Shown: positions 26,241 through 35,521 of the stretch, piece after piece | Layout of the letters: every line of letters begins with the position of its first letter | Position numbering within the stretch: position 1 is the stretch's first letter | Origin: Achromobacter spanius | Lineage (GTDB): Bacteria > Pseudomonadota > Gammaproteobacteria > Burkholderiales > Burkholderiaceae_B | Direction of reading: 5' to 3' | DNA: 64,000 nt | NCBI RefSeq assembly: GCF_003994415.1 | Contig: NZ_CP034689.1 | Coordinates: 2,728,001-2,792,000, forward strand | Translations under genes and position numbers: made by a program | Notes under the pieces: model-generated | The model's input: the letters and a program-made list of their open reading frames with translations, nothing else | What the model was told of the DNA's origin: nothing | The model's database searches: none

Positions 26241-27240
26241 GGTCGGGGGCCTCGTTTGAATCGGTATCGTAGGTAAACATGTTCTGTACGCGAAGCGCGT
26301 ACTGGCCATTGAAAACGCCGTAGCCGCATTCCATCAGCGGCACGCCATCCACATGGGCAATGACGGTCTGGGGCACGTCCACGGGAAGGACGTCGCCCAC
26401 CTTCAAATGCATCAGTTCGCGGATCGACGACGGGATGCGCGCGAACTCCGCCACCACGTCGATGTCGGCGCTGCGCACCTGGCGCGACAACTGCTGCGAC
26501 CAGCGCTGGTCAACCTCTTCCATCGTGGTTTCTTGCAGCGGCCGCGTCAGCAGATCGCGCACCGGCTCAATCATGGAATAGGGCAGGCAGATGTTCAGGT
26601 CGCCGCCGGTCGCGCCGAATTCGATGTGGAACGAGGTGACGACCACCACTTCATTGTTGCCGGTGATGCTGGCGAACTTGGTGTGCATCTCCGAGCGCAC
26701 GTACTCGAATTCGATGGGATAGACGGGGTCCCAGGATTTGCCGTAGCTTTCCAGCGTCAGGTTCAGCAGACGCCGGATGATGCGTTGTTCGGTCGTGGTG
26801 AAGTCCCGGCCTTCGACGCGTGTGTGGTAGCGGCCATCGCCGCCGAACAGGCTGTCGATGACCAGGAACACCAGGTTCGGGTCATAGGTGAACAGCGCCG
26901 TGCCGCGCAGGGGCTTCATCTGAATCATGTTCAGATTGCTGGGCACGGGCAGGTTGCGTTCAAAGTCCGCGTACTTCTGGATCTTGATCGAGCCGACGGT
27001 AATGTCGGCGCTGCGGCGCATGAAGTTCAACAGCACGTTGCGCATGTGGCGCGCAAAGCGCTCGTTGATGAGCTCCAGCGTCTGCATGCGACGGCGCACG
27101 ACGCGCTCGGGCGAGCTCAGGTCGTAGGCGCGCGCGCCATCGTTTGCGTTCGCGGCCGCCGACTTGCTATCGCTCTCGCCGGTAACGCCGGCTAGCAGCG
27201 CATCGACTTCGTCCTGCGAAAGAAATGCCTCGTAGGCCAT
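26233..27240 (-). CDS. fliM: Flagellar motor-switch protein FliM
   Basis: FliM is the C-ring subunit that binds phosphorylated CheY. The 335-residue protein begins with the CheY-binding segment FLSQDEVDALLAGV (about residues 5-18). The CheC-like middle domain (with GSIKIQKYADFERNLPVPSN and FGGDGRYHTRVEGRDFT) and a C-terminal SpoA domain (LKVGDVLPVDVPQTVIAHVD) follow. It starts 2 bp after the fliL stop and overlaps fliN by 8 bp. Confidence 0.98.
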   Translation of the reverse strand: MAYEAFLSQDEVDALLAGVTGESDSKSAAANANDGARAYDLSSPERVVRRRMQTLELINERFARHMRNVLLNFMRRSADITVGSIKIQKYADFERNLPVPSNLNMIQMKPLRGTALFTYDPNLVFLVIDSLFGGDGRYHTRVEGRDFTTTEQRIIRRLLNLTLESYGKSWDPVYPIEFEYVRSEMHTKFASITGNNEVVVVTSFHIEFGATGGDLNICLPYSMIEPVRDLLTRPLQETTMEEVDQRWSQQLSRQVRSADIDVVAEFARIPSSIRELMHLKVGDVLPVDVPQTVIAHVDGVPLMECGYGVFNGQYALRVQNMFTYDTDSNEAPDHD

Positions 27241-27242
27241 GC

Positions 27243-27851
27243 TTATTGCACCACGAACGCCGTGAACAGTACGTCGGTGACATACTGGCCATCAGGCAGC
27301 GGCGAGAACGGCTGGTTGACCGCGGTCTTGATCGCGTTGGCCATTTCGGTCTTGCCTTGCTGGGTCTGCACGCCGGTGGGCGATTGCGCCGACAGCACCA
27401 TCAGAATGCGGCTGCGCACTTCAGGCATGTACTTTTCAAGCCGGGTGCGGGTCTGCTCGTCGCTGACGCGCAGCGTCAGGCCCACGTGCATGATGCGCTC
27501 GGTTTCGGCGTTCTGCAGCGTGACGGTGAACGCTTCGATCGGAACGAAGATCGGGGCGGGCACGGCGATGGGGCCCGCGGGCGGCGCCACAAACGTGGTC
27601 GGCGTGGCCTGGGGACCCTGGCCGGCTTGACCCGGTTGGCCGGGCTGGCCGCCGGGCACCTGGCCCACGCCCAACTGTACGGGGGCGCCCGCTTGCGGTT
27701 GCTGCATGCGTTGCGTGATGAACCAGGTTGCGCCGGCACTGGCGGCGGCAACAAGGAGCAAGACCAACAGGCCCAGCAGCAGGCGAAGAATGCCGATGCC
27801 GCCGGATTTCTTGGCGCCCGACGGCGCGGTTATGGGTTTGATAGTCGCCAT
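27243..27851 (-). CDS. fliL: Flagellar basal-body-associated protein FliL
   Basis: FliL is a single-pass inner-membrane protein that surrounds the stators and supports motor torque. The 202-residue product has a short basic cytoplasmic lead, one transmembrane helix (about 20-42), a Gly/Pro/Gln-rich linker, and the conserved periplasmic domain (FVPIEAFTVTLQNAETERIM, then HVGLTLRVSDEQTRTRLEKY). It starts 170 bp after the fliK stop, the largest gap in the fliF-fliR run, so a secondary promoter there is possible. Confidence 0.95.
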   Translation of the reverse strand: MATIKPITAPSGAKKSGGIGILRLLLGLLVLLLVAAASAGATWFITQRMQQPQAGAPVQLGVGQVPGGQPGQPGQAGQGPQATPTTFVAPPAGPIAVPAPIFVPIEAFTVTLQNAETERIMHVGLTLRVSDEQTRTRLEKYMPEVRSRILMVLSAQSPTGVQTQQGKTEMANAIKTAVNQPFSPLPDGQYVTDVLFTAFVVQ

Positions 27852-28021
27852 CTCGGTTTCGATGCGTATTGAGCCGCTGGTGAAAACGGATTCTTAGTGG
27901 ATGAAAGCATTCTGCCCCAAACTACGCCTCGGCTTGGAGGCGAAAAACAGGGCGAAAGCCGCGTATCTCAAGCTATTGCTGCACTGCCCGCGTCCGTTGC
28001 CAGGCGCGGGCGGCGCATTTG

Positions 28022-29404
28022 TCACGCAAAGGTGTCGACCAGTGCGTTGGCGTTGCGCGACACGGTCGCGGTGGGGGCCGCGTTGTCGGTCGACGCATCG
28101 GCAAGCGCCGACCCGTTGCCCGACTGGCGCTGCGATCCACCGTTGCCTTGCTGTTGCGCGAACTCCTGCTGCGCGGACTGTTCGCCCACGCTGGTCTGGC
28201 CCAGCGAAATGCCGGCTTGCGCCAAGGCCTGCTGCAATTGCGGCATTGCGGTTTCGATGGCTTGGCGCACGGAGGCATGCGCCGATACGAACGAGGCGCT
28301 GGCCACGCCGTCGGCAATGTTCAGGCTGACACGCAGGGGACCCAGGTCGGGCGGGTCCAGCCGCAATTCGGCGGTCTGCATGCCCTGGCGTGCGTTGGTG
28401 CTCATCATCACCACTTGCTGACCCAGCTCGGTGCCCCAATGCGTGCCGCCGACCGGGGTGGCGACCTGCATCACAAGCGGCACCGCCGGCGGAGCAAAGG
28501 CCGCCTGGTTCACGGCAGGGGCGGCCTGGCGTTGGGTCGCGGCGGCGATTGCCTGCGCCAGATGGTCCTGCGCCGTGGCGCCATGCTGAGGCGCCTGGAA
28601 CTGCTGGGTGCTGCTGGTCAGGGCCGCGACCACTTCTTCTTCGGTGCGCGCGGGCAAGGTCGTGGTGGTGTGCTCGGGGTTGGCCTTGGTTTCGCGCGCA
28701 ACGCGGGGTAGCGGCAGGTCGGCGGTGGCGCGCGGTGCGTCGGCCTTGACGGCCGGCTGAGCGGTCGGCGCGGCGGCGACGACCGGAGCCGCGGCGCTGC
28801 CCGGCTTGACAGCGGCGGTCAGCACGGGCTGCGCAACCTGGGCATCGCGCGCGGCAATGGCGGCGGCGACTTCCGCTTGCGCGGCGGTCACGGCGACCGG
28901 CGCGCGCGTGGTGGCGGGGGCGGCGACGTCGGCGGCGTTCAGCGCGGCGGTCAGCACGGCCGCGCTGCTGCCGAGTGCGGCAGCGGCGGCTTCGGCGGTG
29001 CCGCGCGCAAGCTGCACTTGTTCGGCGGCCTGCGCCGCGAGTTCAAGCGTTTGCTGCGGCAGGGCAGGCGCAGGTGGCTGCGCGGCGGCCACGGCCAGCG
29101 CGCCAGCCTCGGCGGAGGTCGCGGTGTTCACGGCGTCGTTGATGGCGCCGACGGCGGCGTCTTCAGCCTTGCCGACGGTATCGGTAGCGGCGTCAGCGGT
29201 CTTGCCAGGCATCTTGTCGGGCGTTTTGGCGCCATCATTTGCCGGACGCGAATCGGCCGACGGCTTCGGGCGTTGCTGGGCCAGCACGTCCGAGAAGCTC
29301 GGGCCTTTCTTGTTCGCGGGCGCGGGCTTGTTGGCGCCCAACGCATCGGCGATGGACGTTTTCGCAACCGGCGCGAGGGTGGGCAAAGGCAGGGGAGCGG
29401 TCAT
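28022..29404 (-). CDS. fliK: Flagellar hook-length control protein FliK (first copy)
   Basis: FliK is the secreted molecular ruler that measures the hook and switches the substrate specificity of FlhB. The 460-residue protein has an N-terminal export region (GPSFSDVLAQQRPKP), a long Ala/Val/Pro-rich middle, and a C-terminal Flg_hook domain (TAELRLDPPDLGPLRVSLNI, with VRQAIETAMPQLQQALAQAG). It lies in the standard place between fliJ and fliL. A second FliK-like gene occurs at 36690-38036. Confidence 0.93.
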   Translation of the reverse strand: MTAPLPLPTLAPVAKTSIADALGANKPAPANKKGPSFSDVLAQQRPKPSADSRPANDGAKTPDKMPGKTADAATDTVGKAEDAAVGAINDAVNTATSAEAGALAVAAAQPPAPALPQQTLELAAQAAEQVQLARGTAEAAAAALGSSAAVLTAALNAADVAAPATTRAPVAVTAAQAEVAAAIAARDAQVAQPVLTAAVKPGSAAAPVVAAAPTAQPAVKADAPRATADLPLPRVARETKANPEHTTTTLPARTEEEVVAALTSSTQQFQAPQHGATAQDHLAQAIAAATQRQAAPAVNQAAFAPPAVPLVMQVATPVGGTHWGTELGQQVVMMSTNARQGMQTAELRLDPPDLGPLRVSLNIADGVASASFVSAHASVRQAIETAMPQLQQALAQAGISLGQTSVGEQSAQQEFAQQQGNGGSQRQSGNGSALADASTDNAAPTATVSRNANALVDTFA

Positions 29405-29428
29405 CTGGGGCTTCCTGTTAGGTATTGC

Positions 29429-29878
29429 TTAATGCATCCCGGCCTGGCGCTGGACCAGGCGGGCGGAATATTCATCGTTAGCGCGCTGTTCGCGACGGGA
29501 TTCCACGACGGCCTGCGCGCGCATCTCGCGCTGCGCCAGGGCGTCATAGGAGCTGAGCTTGCGTTTTTCCTGCTGCCAGTACTGGCGGCCCTTGGCCAGG
29601 TTGTCGTCCGCTTGGCGCAGCACGGTCTGCTGCTGGCCGATGGCGTCGTCCAGGGTGCCGATGAAGCGCTGGTAGTTGTGGCAATCGCTGGCAGACATGC
29701 CGGTCGTCATGGCTTGTTGCAGGCGTTCCAGGTAGTCCTGGCGGTAATCGCTCAACATGCCAAGCTGGCGCTCGGCATTGGTGCGTTCGGCGCTGAGCCG
29801 GCCTAGCAGGCGCGCGGCTTCATCCGTGCTTTCCTTGGCCAGGTTGATCAACATGTCCAAGGGCAATTGGCTAGGCAT
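29429..29878 (-). CDS. fliJ: Flagellar export chaperone FliJ
   Basis: FliJ is a small coiled-coil protein that inserts into the FliI hexamer and helps activate the export gate. The 149-residue product is almost entirely charged helix (RLSAERTNAERQLGMLSDYR, then QQTVLRQADDNLAKGRQYWQ). Its start overlaps the fliI stop by 8 bp. Fold, length and position agree with FliJ; primary sequence is always weakly conserved in this family. Confidence 0.93.
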   Translation of the reverse strand: MPSQLPLDMLINLAKESTDEAARLLGRLSAERTNAERQLGMLSDYRQDYLERLQQAMTTGMSASDCHNYQRFIGTLDDAIGQQQTVLRQADDNLAKGRQYWQQEKRKLSSYDALAQREMRAQAVVESRREQRANDEYSARLVQRQAGMH

Positions 29879-31370
29879 AGGTATCCCTTAACTCGAAACT
29901 GGCGCGCAACTGGTTGACGGCGTCGTCGTAGCCGATGTTTTCGCCGATGTCTTGCTGCAAGTAGGCTTCCAGGCGCGGATAGCGCGCGATGGCTTCGTCC
30001 AGTTGCGGATCGTTGCCGGCCGCATAGGCGCCCACGGCGATCAGGTCGCGGTTGCGCTGGTAGCGCGACAGGTTCTGCTTGAAGCGGCGCACGATGGCGA
30101 ACTGCTGTGGTGTGATCAGCGAGGTCATCGCGCGTGAAATCGATGCTTCGATATCGATGGCGGGGTAGTGCCCGGCCTCGGCCAGATGGCGCGACAGCAC
30201 CACGTGGCCGTCCAGGATGGCGCGCGCCGAGTCGGCGATCGGGTCTTGCTGATCGTCGCCTTCGGCCAGCACCGTATAGAACGCGGTGATGGAACCGGCC
30301 TTGCCGGAAGGGCCGGGTGCGCCCATGCCGGCGCGTTCCACCAGCATCGGCAGCTTGGCGAACACCGAGGGCGGGTAGCCCTTGGTGGCCGGCGGTTCGC
30401 CGATGGCCAGCGCGATTTCACGTTGCGCCATGGCGAAACGGGTCAGCGAATCCATGATCAGCAGCACGTCTTGGCCCTGGTCACGGAAGTGCTCGGCCAG
30501 GCGGGTGGCGTAGGCCGCTCCCTGCAGGCGCAGCAGCGCGGACACGTCGGCGGGCGCCGCCACGACGACCGAACGAGCCAGGCCTTCAGGGCCCAGGTTG
30601 TGTTCGATGAATTCCTTGACTTCGCGGCCACGTTCACCGATCAGGCCCACGACAATCACATCGGCCTTGGTGTAGCGGGCCATCATGCCCAGCAGCACGG
30701 ATTTACCCACGCCGGAACCGGCGAACAGGCCCATGCGCTGGCCTCGGCCCACGGTCAACAGCCCATTGATGGCGCGCACACCCGTGTCCAGCACGGTGTC
30801 GATGGGCGCGCGCGACAAGGGGTTGATGGGCAGCGCGGACAGCGGCGCCAGTTCGGCGCCCGTCAACGGACCCAGGCCATCCAGCGGGCGACCGGCGCCA
30901 TCCAGCACCCGGCCCAGCAGGGCGTTGCCCACGGGCAGGTGGCGGCCCAGTTGCGGTTTGGCGTTGCCATTCAATTCAGCCTTGCGCGGCAGCGGAATCG
31001 CGCGTTGCACCGGCGGTTCTCCGGGCACGACGCGCGCGCCGGGCGGCAGGCCGGAAATGTCGGCCTGCGGCATCAGGTACAGCGTGTGGCCGTCAAAGCC
31101 CACCACTTCGGCGTCGGCCCAGTGGTCATGGCCGCGCGCGATTTCGATGCGGGCGGCGGCGCCCACGGGCAGGCGCAGGCCGGTGGCGTGCAGCACCAGG
31201 CCGGTGGCGCGCGTGATCTTGCCGCTGACCAGCCAGGGGTCGGTGGAGGCGGCGCGGATCGAACCGATCTGCAACTGCGTCTGCCAGCGTTCCAGCACGG
31301 GCACGGCCGGGCTGGACGCCGCGGGCGCGGGTGTCAGACCAGGTTGCGCCGGGGCCGGGTTGCCGCTCAT
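29871..31370 (-). CDS. fliI: Flagellum-specific export ATPase FliI
   Basis: FliI is the F1-beta-like ATPase of the flagellar export apparatus. The 499-residue protein has Walker A GLFAGSGVGKSVLLG (about residue 215), the VVGLIGERGREVKEF segment, and Walker B LIMDSLTRFA. GSITAFYTVLAEGDDQQDPI is characteristic of type III ATPases. The N-terminus carries an extra Pro/Ala-rich stretch. It overlaps fliH by an ATGA and fliJ by 8 bp, so all three are translationally coupled. Confidence 0.98.
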   Translation of the reverse strand: MSGNPAPAQPGLTPAPAASSPAVPVLERWQTQLQIGSIRAASTDPWLVSGKITRATGLVLHATGLRLPVGAAARIEIARGHDHWADAEVVGFDGHTLYLMPQADISGLPPGARVVPGEPPVQRAIPLPRKAELNGNAKPQLGRHLPVGNALLGRVLDGAGRPLDGLGPLTGAELAPLSALPINPLSRAPIDTVLDTGVRAINGLLTVGRGQRMGLFAGSGVGKSVLLGMMARYTKADVIVVGLIGERGREVKEFIEHNLGPEGLARSVVVAAPADVSALLRLQGAAYATRLAEHFRDQGQDVLLIMDSLTRFAMAQREIALAIGEPPATKGYPPSVFAKLPMLVERAGMGAPGPSGKAGSITAFYTVLAEGDDQQDPIADSARAILDGHVVLSRHLAEAGHYPAIDIEASISRAMTSLITPQQFAIVRRFKQNLSRYQRNRDLIAVGAYAAGNDPQLDEAIARYPRLEAYLQQDIGENIGYDDAVNQLRASFELRDTYA

Positions 31371-32110
31371 GCCGGATCCTCCCAGGACGCGTTGCGGCCC
31401 AGCGAGGCCGCGACACGGCGCCAGCGGGTTTGCAGGGTGGCGTCGACGTCGCCAAAAGGCGTTTCGGCGCGGCAGCCGCCGCGCGCGATGGACTCATCGG
31501 CCAGCACGCGCCAGTGGCCTTCCTTGAGTTCGTCCGCCAGGTGCAGACGAATCAGTTCAACATCTTCGGGGTTGGCCCACAAGCGCATCTGGCCATGGGT
31601 CGACGGGTTGATGTGCAGCACGTCGCGCACCGCCGCGGCCACGGCCTCGGGTTGTTCGGACAGGGTGGTGCGCACGACCTGCTGCGCAATGTCCAGCGCC
31701 AGCGTCAGCAGGCTCTGGCCCATCTTTTCTTCCAGGGCGCCCACGGACGCCGCGCAAGCCTGCACCAATGCGTGCAAGCGCTGCGCTTCTTCCGCGCCTT
31801 GTTCGCGCGCCTGGGCCAGGCCTTCGGCGTAACCGGCTTCACGGCCCGCGGCGTAGCCCGCTTCGTGGCCTGCCTGCTGGCCGGCTTCGACGCCGGCCGC
31901 ATGGCCTTGCGCGTAGCCTTCCTCGCGCCCTTCGGCCATGGCCTGGGCGCGCAACTGCGCCATCACCACGGCGGGGTCGGGGCCCGGATCGGGTTCCGGC
32001 TCGGGCTCCACTTCGACGGGCTCCGGCTCGTCGAACGACAGCATCTGCCAGCGCCGCCAGGCGGCACTGCGCGAGATGAGCGTCGTCGCGCCGTTGTCCG
32101 CTTCAGACAT
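31367..32110 (-). CDS. fliH: Flagellar assembly protein FliH
   Basis: FliH is the ATPase stalk/regulator that anchors FliI to the C ring. The 247-residue protein has an acidic, Pro/Glu-rich N-terminus (EPEPVEVEPEPEPDPGPD) and a heptad-like Ala/Gly/Glu helix (AEGREEGYAQGHAAGVEAGQ) rich in GxxxG-type spacing, a recognised feature of FliH. A globular C-terminal domain follows. It overlaps fliG by 8 bp and fliI by 4 bp. Confidence 0.95.
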   Translation of the reverse strand: MSEADNGATTLISRSAAWRRWQMLSFDEPEPVEVEPEPEPDPGPDPAVVMAQLRAQAMAEGREEGYAQGHAAGVEAGQQAGHEAGYAAGREAGYAEGLAQAREQGAEEAQRLHALVQACAASVGALEEKMGQSLLTLALDIAQQVVRTTLSEQPEAVAAAVRDVLHINPSTHGQMRLWANPEDVELIRLHLADELKEGHWRVLADESIARGGCRAETPFGDVDATLQTRWRRVAASLGRNASWEDPA

Positions 32111-33113
32111 ACGCGTCGTCTCCGGAATTGCCCAGCACGATCTGGCCGCTTTCGGCCAGGCGGCGAGCGATCTGCAGAATCTTCTTCTGTTCGGTTTCGA
32201 CCTTCGACATGCGGATCGGGCCCTGGGCTTCCAGGTCCTCGCGCAGCATTTCGGCGGCGCGGCTGGACATGTTGCGCAGGAACTTGGCGCGCAGCTCTTC
32301 CTGGGCGCCCTTGAGCGCGACCATGAGCGTGTCGTTGTCGATTTCCTTGAGGATGAGCTGGATGGCGCGGTCTTCGACGTCGAGCAGGTTGTCGAACACG
32401 AACATCTCGTCGATGATCTTCTGCGCCAGGTCGTTGTCGCGTTCGCGCAGGCTGGCCACGACGGTTTCCTCGTCCGAGGAATTCATCATGTTCAGGATCT
32501 CGGCCGCGGTGCGCACGCCGCCCATCTTGCTGCGCTTGGCGTCCTGGCCGGCCAGCACGGAATTCAACACTTCGGTCAGTTCGGACAGGGCGGCCGGCTG
32601 CACGCCGCCGAACGTGGCGATGCGCAGCATGACGTCGTTGCGCAGGCGGTCGGTCAACAGTGCCAACACGCCGGCGGCGCGGTCGCGCTCCAGGTGCACC
32701 AGGATCGTGGCGATGATCTGCGGGTGTTCGTCGCCGATCAGTTCGGCCACGGTGTTGGGGTCCAGCCAGTTCAGCGCGTCGATGCCGCTGCCGCCGTCGC
32801 CGGCTTCCAGAATGTCTTCGATCAGGCCCGCAGCGCGATCGCTGCCCAGCGCCTTGGTCAGCACGCTGCGGATGTAGTCGTCCGAGCCCAGCGTGACGGC
32901 CATGAACTGGTCGGCTTCCTGGCGGAATTCTTCCAGTACCACGGCCACGTCGTTGCGCGTGACCTGCTTCAGGCTGGCCATCGCGCCGCCCACCTGCTGC
33001 ACTTCACGGGCGCTCAGGTACTTGAAGACTTCGGCCGCGGCGTCCTCGCCCAGCGACATCATCAGGACGGCGCTGCGCGTCATGCCGTCCATCGGAGTGG
33101 AATCATTTTTCAT
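32103..33113 (-). CDS. fliG: Flagellar motor-switch protein FliG
   Basis: FliG is the C-ring protein that contacts the stators and generates torque. The 336-residue product shows the three-domain pattern: an N-terminal part that binds FliF (GMTRSAVLMMSLGEDAAAEV), a middle domain with DEHPQIIATILVHLERDRAA (an EHPQ motif that helps bind FliM), and a C-terminal domain with the charged torque helix (MFVFDNLLDVEDRAIQLILK). It overlaps the 3' end of fliF by 11 bp. Confidence 0.98.
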   Translation of the reverse strand: MKNDSTPMDGMTRSAVLMMSLGEDAAAEVFKYLSAREVQQVGGAMASLKQVTRNDVAVVLEEFRQEADQFMAVTLGSDDYIRSVLTKALGSDRAAGLIEDILEAGDGGSGIDALNWLDPNTVAELIGDEHPQIIATILVHLERDRAAGVLALLTDRLRNDVMLRIATFGGVQPAALSELTEVLNSVLAGQDAKRSKMGGVRTAAEILNMMNSSDEETVVASLRERDNDLAQKIIDEMFVFDNLLDVEDRAIQLILKEIDNDTLMVALKGAQEELRAKFLRNMSSRAAEMLREDLEAQGPIRMSKVETEQKKILQIARRLAESGQIVLGNSGDDAYV

Positions 33114-34782
33114 CTTTGCTCATCCAGGTGCGCAGGACCATCGCGACGGCGCGCGGATCCTTGTTGGCCATCGTGCGGGCGCGTTCCAGGTTGTCTTCGT
33201 AACGGTTGACTTCCTTGGCGCGGGCCACGTCCTGGGCCTCGCGCACCGCTTCCTGACGCTCGGCTTCAGCCATTTCCGGATCCACCGGCGGGTACAGGTA
33301 TTCGGTGACCGAGCGGCGCACCTTGCGGTACAGCCACAGAGCAAGCACCAGACCCACCAGCCACGCAAGAATGGTCTTGAACAGGGCGATCATTTCCGGG
33401 TCGCGCCACATCGGCAGCGGCGGCGGGCCATCGTTGAACTGGCTGTTGACCAGGTTCAGCGAATCACCACGCGATTCCGAATAACCCATGGCTTCGCGGA
33501 CCAGGTTGGTCAGCTTGTTCAGTTCTTCGGGCGGCAGGGCCTGCGGCTCGCCGTCCTTGTCGCGCACGTAATTCACCACCACGGCGACCGACAGGCGCTT
33601 GACGTTGCCCACCGGCTGCTTGATGTGGCTGATGGTGCGGTCCACTTCATAGTTGGTGGTGGCGTCGCGGCGCTCGTTCAGGTTGGCGGTGGCCGCCTGG
33701 GTGCCGGTCTGCTGTTGTTGCTGTTGTTGCTGCTGCTGTTGCTGTTGTTGCTGGGCATTGGCCGGCGGCTGCGGCGGCTGCGCGGGCGGGTTCGTCAGCG
33801 GGGCCTGCGCATTGGGCGGCGCCTGGTTGGACAGCGCGCCGGGCACGCCTTGCGCGGGGTTCACGCCGCGCTGCGTGGAATCGCTGGTTTGCTGGCTGCG
33901 CACGGCGGCCTGGCCAGGTTCCTGGTTCGGGCGGTAGACCTCGGAGGTTTCTTCGCGGCGGGCGAAGTCGACGTCGGCGCTGGCTTGGGCGTGGACGTTG
34001 CCCGGGCCGACCAACGGGTTCAGGATGGTCAGGATGCGTTCGACAGTGCGCTGTTCCACTTCGCGCACAAAGCGCATCTGGTCGGCGTCCATGCCACGGC
34101 CTTCGCCTGCCGGGGCCGACAACAACCGGCCGTTCTGGTCCACGATGGACACGTTTTCAGCGGGCAACTCAGGCACGCTGGAGGCCACCAGCCACGAAAT
34201 GGCCGACACTTGCGCGTCGCTCAGGCTGCGGCCGGGATACACGTTCAGCAGCACCGAGGCGGTGGGCGCCTGGCGTTCGCGCACGAACAGCGACTGGCGC
34301 GGCATGGCCAGGTGAACACGGGCGTGCTGCACCGTGTTCATGGCCTCGATCGAACGGGCCAGTTCGCCTTCCAGGCCACGCTGGTAGTTGATCTGTTCCG
34401 AGAATTGGCTGGCGCCGAAACGGGCGTTGTCCATCAGCTCGAAGCCGACGGAGCCGCCGCGCGGCAGGCCTTGTGAAGCCAATTGCAAACGGGCGTCGTA
34501 GACGCGGTCGGCCGGCACCAACAGCGCGGTGCCGTTTTCGTTGTAGCGGTACGGCACGTTCATGGAACCCAGGGCCGTCACGATGGCGCCGCCGTCGCGG
34601 TCATCCAGGTTCGAGAACAGCACCTTGTACTGGGGTTCGCTGCTCCACATCACGGTGGCGACGATCAGCGCGATGACGGCGGCAGCTGCGCCAAGCAAAA
34701 TAGGCTTGGGCAGTGCGCGGACCTTTTCCAGCACAGGGAACTTCGCCAGCAGCGACGAACTCAGAGTGGCCTGCTGATTCAT
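33103..34782 (-). CDS. fliF: Flagellar MS-ring protein FliF, with a polyglutamine tract
   Basis: FliF builds the MS ring, the base of the flagellum in the inner membrane. The 559-residue protein has TM1 (about 28-48), ring-building motifs in the periplasm (VPYRYNENGTALLVPADRVY, then YQRGLEGELARSIEAMNTVQ), TM2 (about 457-477), and a C-terminal tail ending RTWMSKDEK that would bind FliG. Residues 344-358 are 15 consecutive Gln in the middle of a Pro/Gln-rich loop, between the ring-building domains and TM2. It is the first gene of the minus-strand fli operon, divergent from fliE. Confidence 0.97.
   Translation of the reverse strand: MNQQATLSSSLLAKFPVLEKVRALPKPILLGAAAAVIALIVATVMWSSEPQYKVLFSNLDDRDGGAIVTALGSMNVPYRYNENGTALLVPADRVYDARLQLASQGLPRGGSVGFELMDNARFGASQFSEQINYQRGLEGELARSIEAMNTVQHARVHLAMPRQSLFVRERQAPTASVLLNVYPGRSLSDAQVSAISWLVASSVPELPAENVSIVDQNGRLLSAPAGEGRGMDADQMRFVREVEQRTVERILTILNPLVGPGNVHAQASADVDFARREETSEVYRPNQEPGQAAVRSQQTSDSTQRGVNPAQGVPGALSNQAPPNAQAPLTNPPAQPPQPPANAQQQQQQQQQQQQQQQTGTQAATANLNERRDATTNYEVDRTISHIKQPVGNVKRLSVAVVVNYVRDKDGEPQALPPEELNKLTNLVREAMGYSESRGDSLNLVNSQFNDGPPPLPMWRDPEMIALFKTILAWLVGLVLALWLYRKVRRSVTEYLYPPVDPEMAEAERQEAVREAQDVARAKEVNRYEDNLERARTMANKDPRAVAMVLRTWMSKDEK
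33709..33753 (-). repeat. CAG/CAA trinucleotide tract encoding polyglutamine in FliF
   Basis: Fifteen consecutive Gln codons (CAG and CAA mixed) lie in the periplasmic loop of FliF. Mixed codons slow slippage, but 3-bp steps would keep the frame, so the length could vary between strains without inactivating the gene. Confidence 0.9.
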
Positions 34783-35102
34783 CGATGGCTCCCGCTGGCT
34801 ACGCGGCGCAAGGAAAAAGTCTTCATGTCTTGGTGGGGCAGATTACACATGCAACGTGCTTCTGGTCTGGGGAGAGCCTGGATTATTGCCGTTCGCTCGA
34901 CAATCCCAATCGATGAAAACAGCAGGTTTTTGGCGTTACTTATCCTCTATGTCGACGCAAGGGCGGTTGATGCGGCCCCGGTTGGCGGCATTCAAGGAAA
35001 TGTCGGGTTTTTTGGCGGTTTTTAGCGGCTATGGGCGCGCGCGATCGGCGTTACGCTTTGCGGCAACATGGCGACATCGCCCCACCAGCAAGGAATCAGG
35101 TA
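34783..35102. promoter_or_regulatory. Divergent intergenic region between fliF and fliE
   Basis: This 320-bp gap separates the start of the fliF-fliR operon (-) from fliE (+), so it must hold promoters for both. I looked for FliA (TAAA-N15-GCCGATAA) and sigma-54 (GGCAC-N5-TTGC) patterns and saw no convincing match, which fits an early, master-regulator-dependent class. The fliE start follows AAGGAATCAGGTA. No coding region is supported here. Confidence 0.5.
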
Positions 35103-35435
35103 ATGGCTGTATCAGGCTTGAACGGCATCGAAAGCATGCTCCAGCAGATGCGCACCGTCGTGAGCAAGGCGGAAACCGGCAATCTCGCCGCGGGGGAAGC
35201 GGTCGGCCAGCCCGACGGTTTTGCCGCCGAGTTGCAGCGCTCGATCCGCCGCGTGACGGCGGCCCAGAACGCCTCGTCGGCACAGGCGAGGGCCTTTGAA
35301 ATGGGCGCCCCCGATCTTGCGCTGAACGATGTGATCATCGACATGCAGAAAGCCAGTCTTGGCTTCCAGACGGCGGTGCAGGTGCGTAACAAGCTGGTTG
35401 CTGCCTACAAGGAAATATCGTCGATGGCCGTGTAA
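35103..35435 (+). CDS. fliE: Flagellar hook-basal body adapter FliE
   Basis: FliE joins the MS ring and export gate to the rod. I place the start at the ATG at 35103, after AAGGAATCAGGTA, for 110 residues; a longer frame from 35031 has no family support. It starts MAVSGLNGIESMLQQM and ends with the conserved FliE segment LNDVIIDMQKASLGFQTAVQ plus VRNKLVAAYKEISSM. It is transcribed alone, away from fliF, and is followed by a strong terminator. Confidence 0.96.
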   Translation: MAVSGLNGIESMLQQMRTVVSKAETGNLAAGEAVGQPDGFAAELQRSIRRVTAAQNASSAQARAFEMGAPDLALNDVIIDMQKASLGFQTAVQVRNKLVAAYKEISSMAV

Positions 35436-35448
35436 GGGCGTCGATCTG

Positions 35449-35483
35449 AAAAAGGCCTTTCCATGGGTTGGAAAGGCCTTTTT
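35449..35483. terminator. Strong bidirectional terminator between fliE and ycgR
   Basis: A perfect 14-bp stem (35449-35462 with 35470-35483) around a 7-nt loop, with A5 at one end and T5 at the other, so each strand reads stem plus a U tract. It can end fliE transcription on the + strand and the flaG-fliDST-fliK2-fhlB-ycgR operon on the - strand. It is the clearest Rho-independent terminator in the flagellar part. Confidence 0.93.
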
Positions 35484-35521
35484 GCATTGGGGCTTTGCTT
35501 TGTTTTACAGCCGGCGTTGCC

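Noticed and set aside
24486..26276. Long plus-strand open frame of 596 codons opposite fliN-fliO-fliP-fliQ
   Set aside because: It overlaps several confident fli genes. The product is rich in His, Gln and Arg with Gly/Ser/Arg runs, which is a compositional artefact.
34783..35102. FliA or sigma-54 promoters between fliF and fliE
   Set aside because: I looked for both patterns on both strands and found no match good enough to list as a site.
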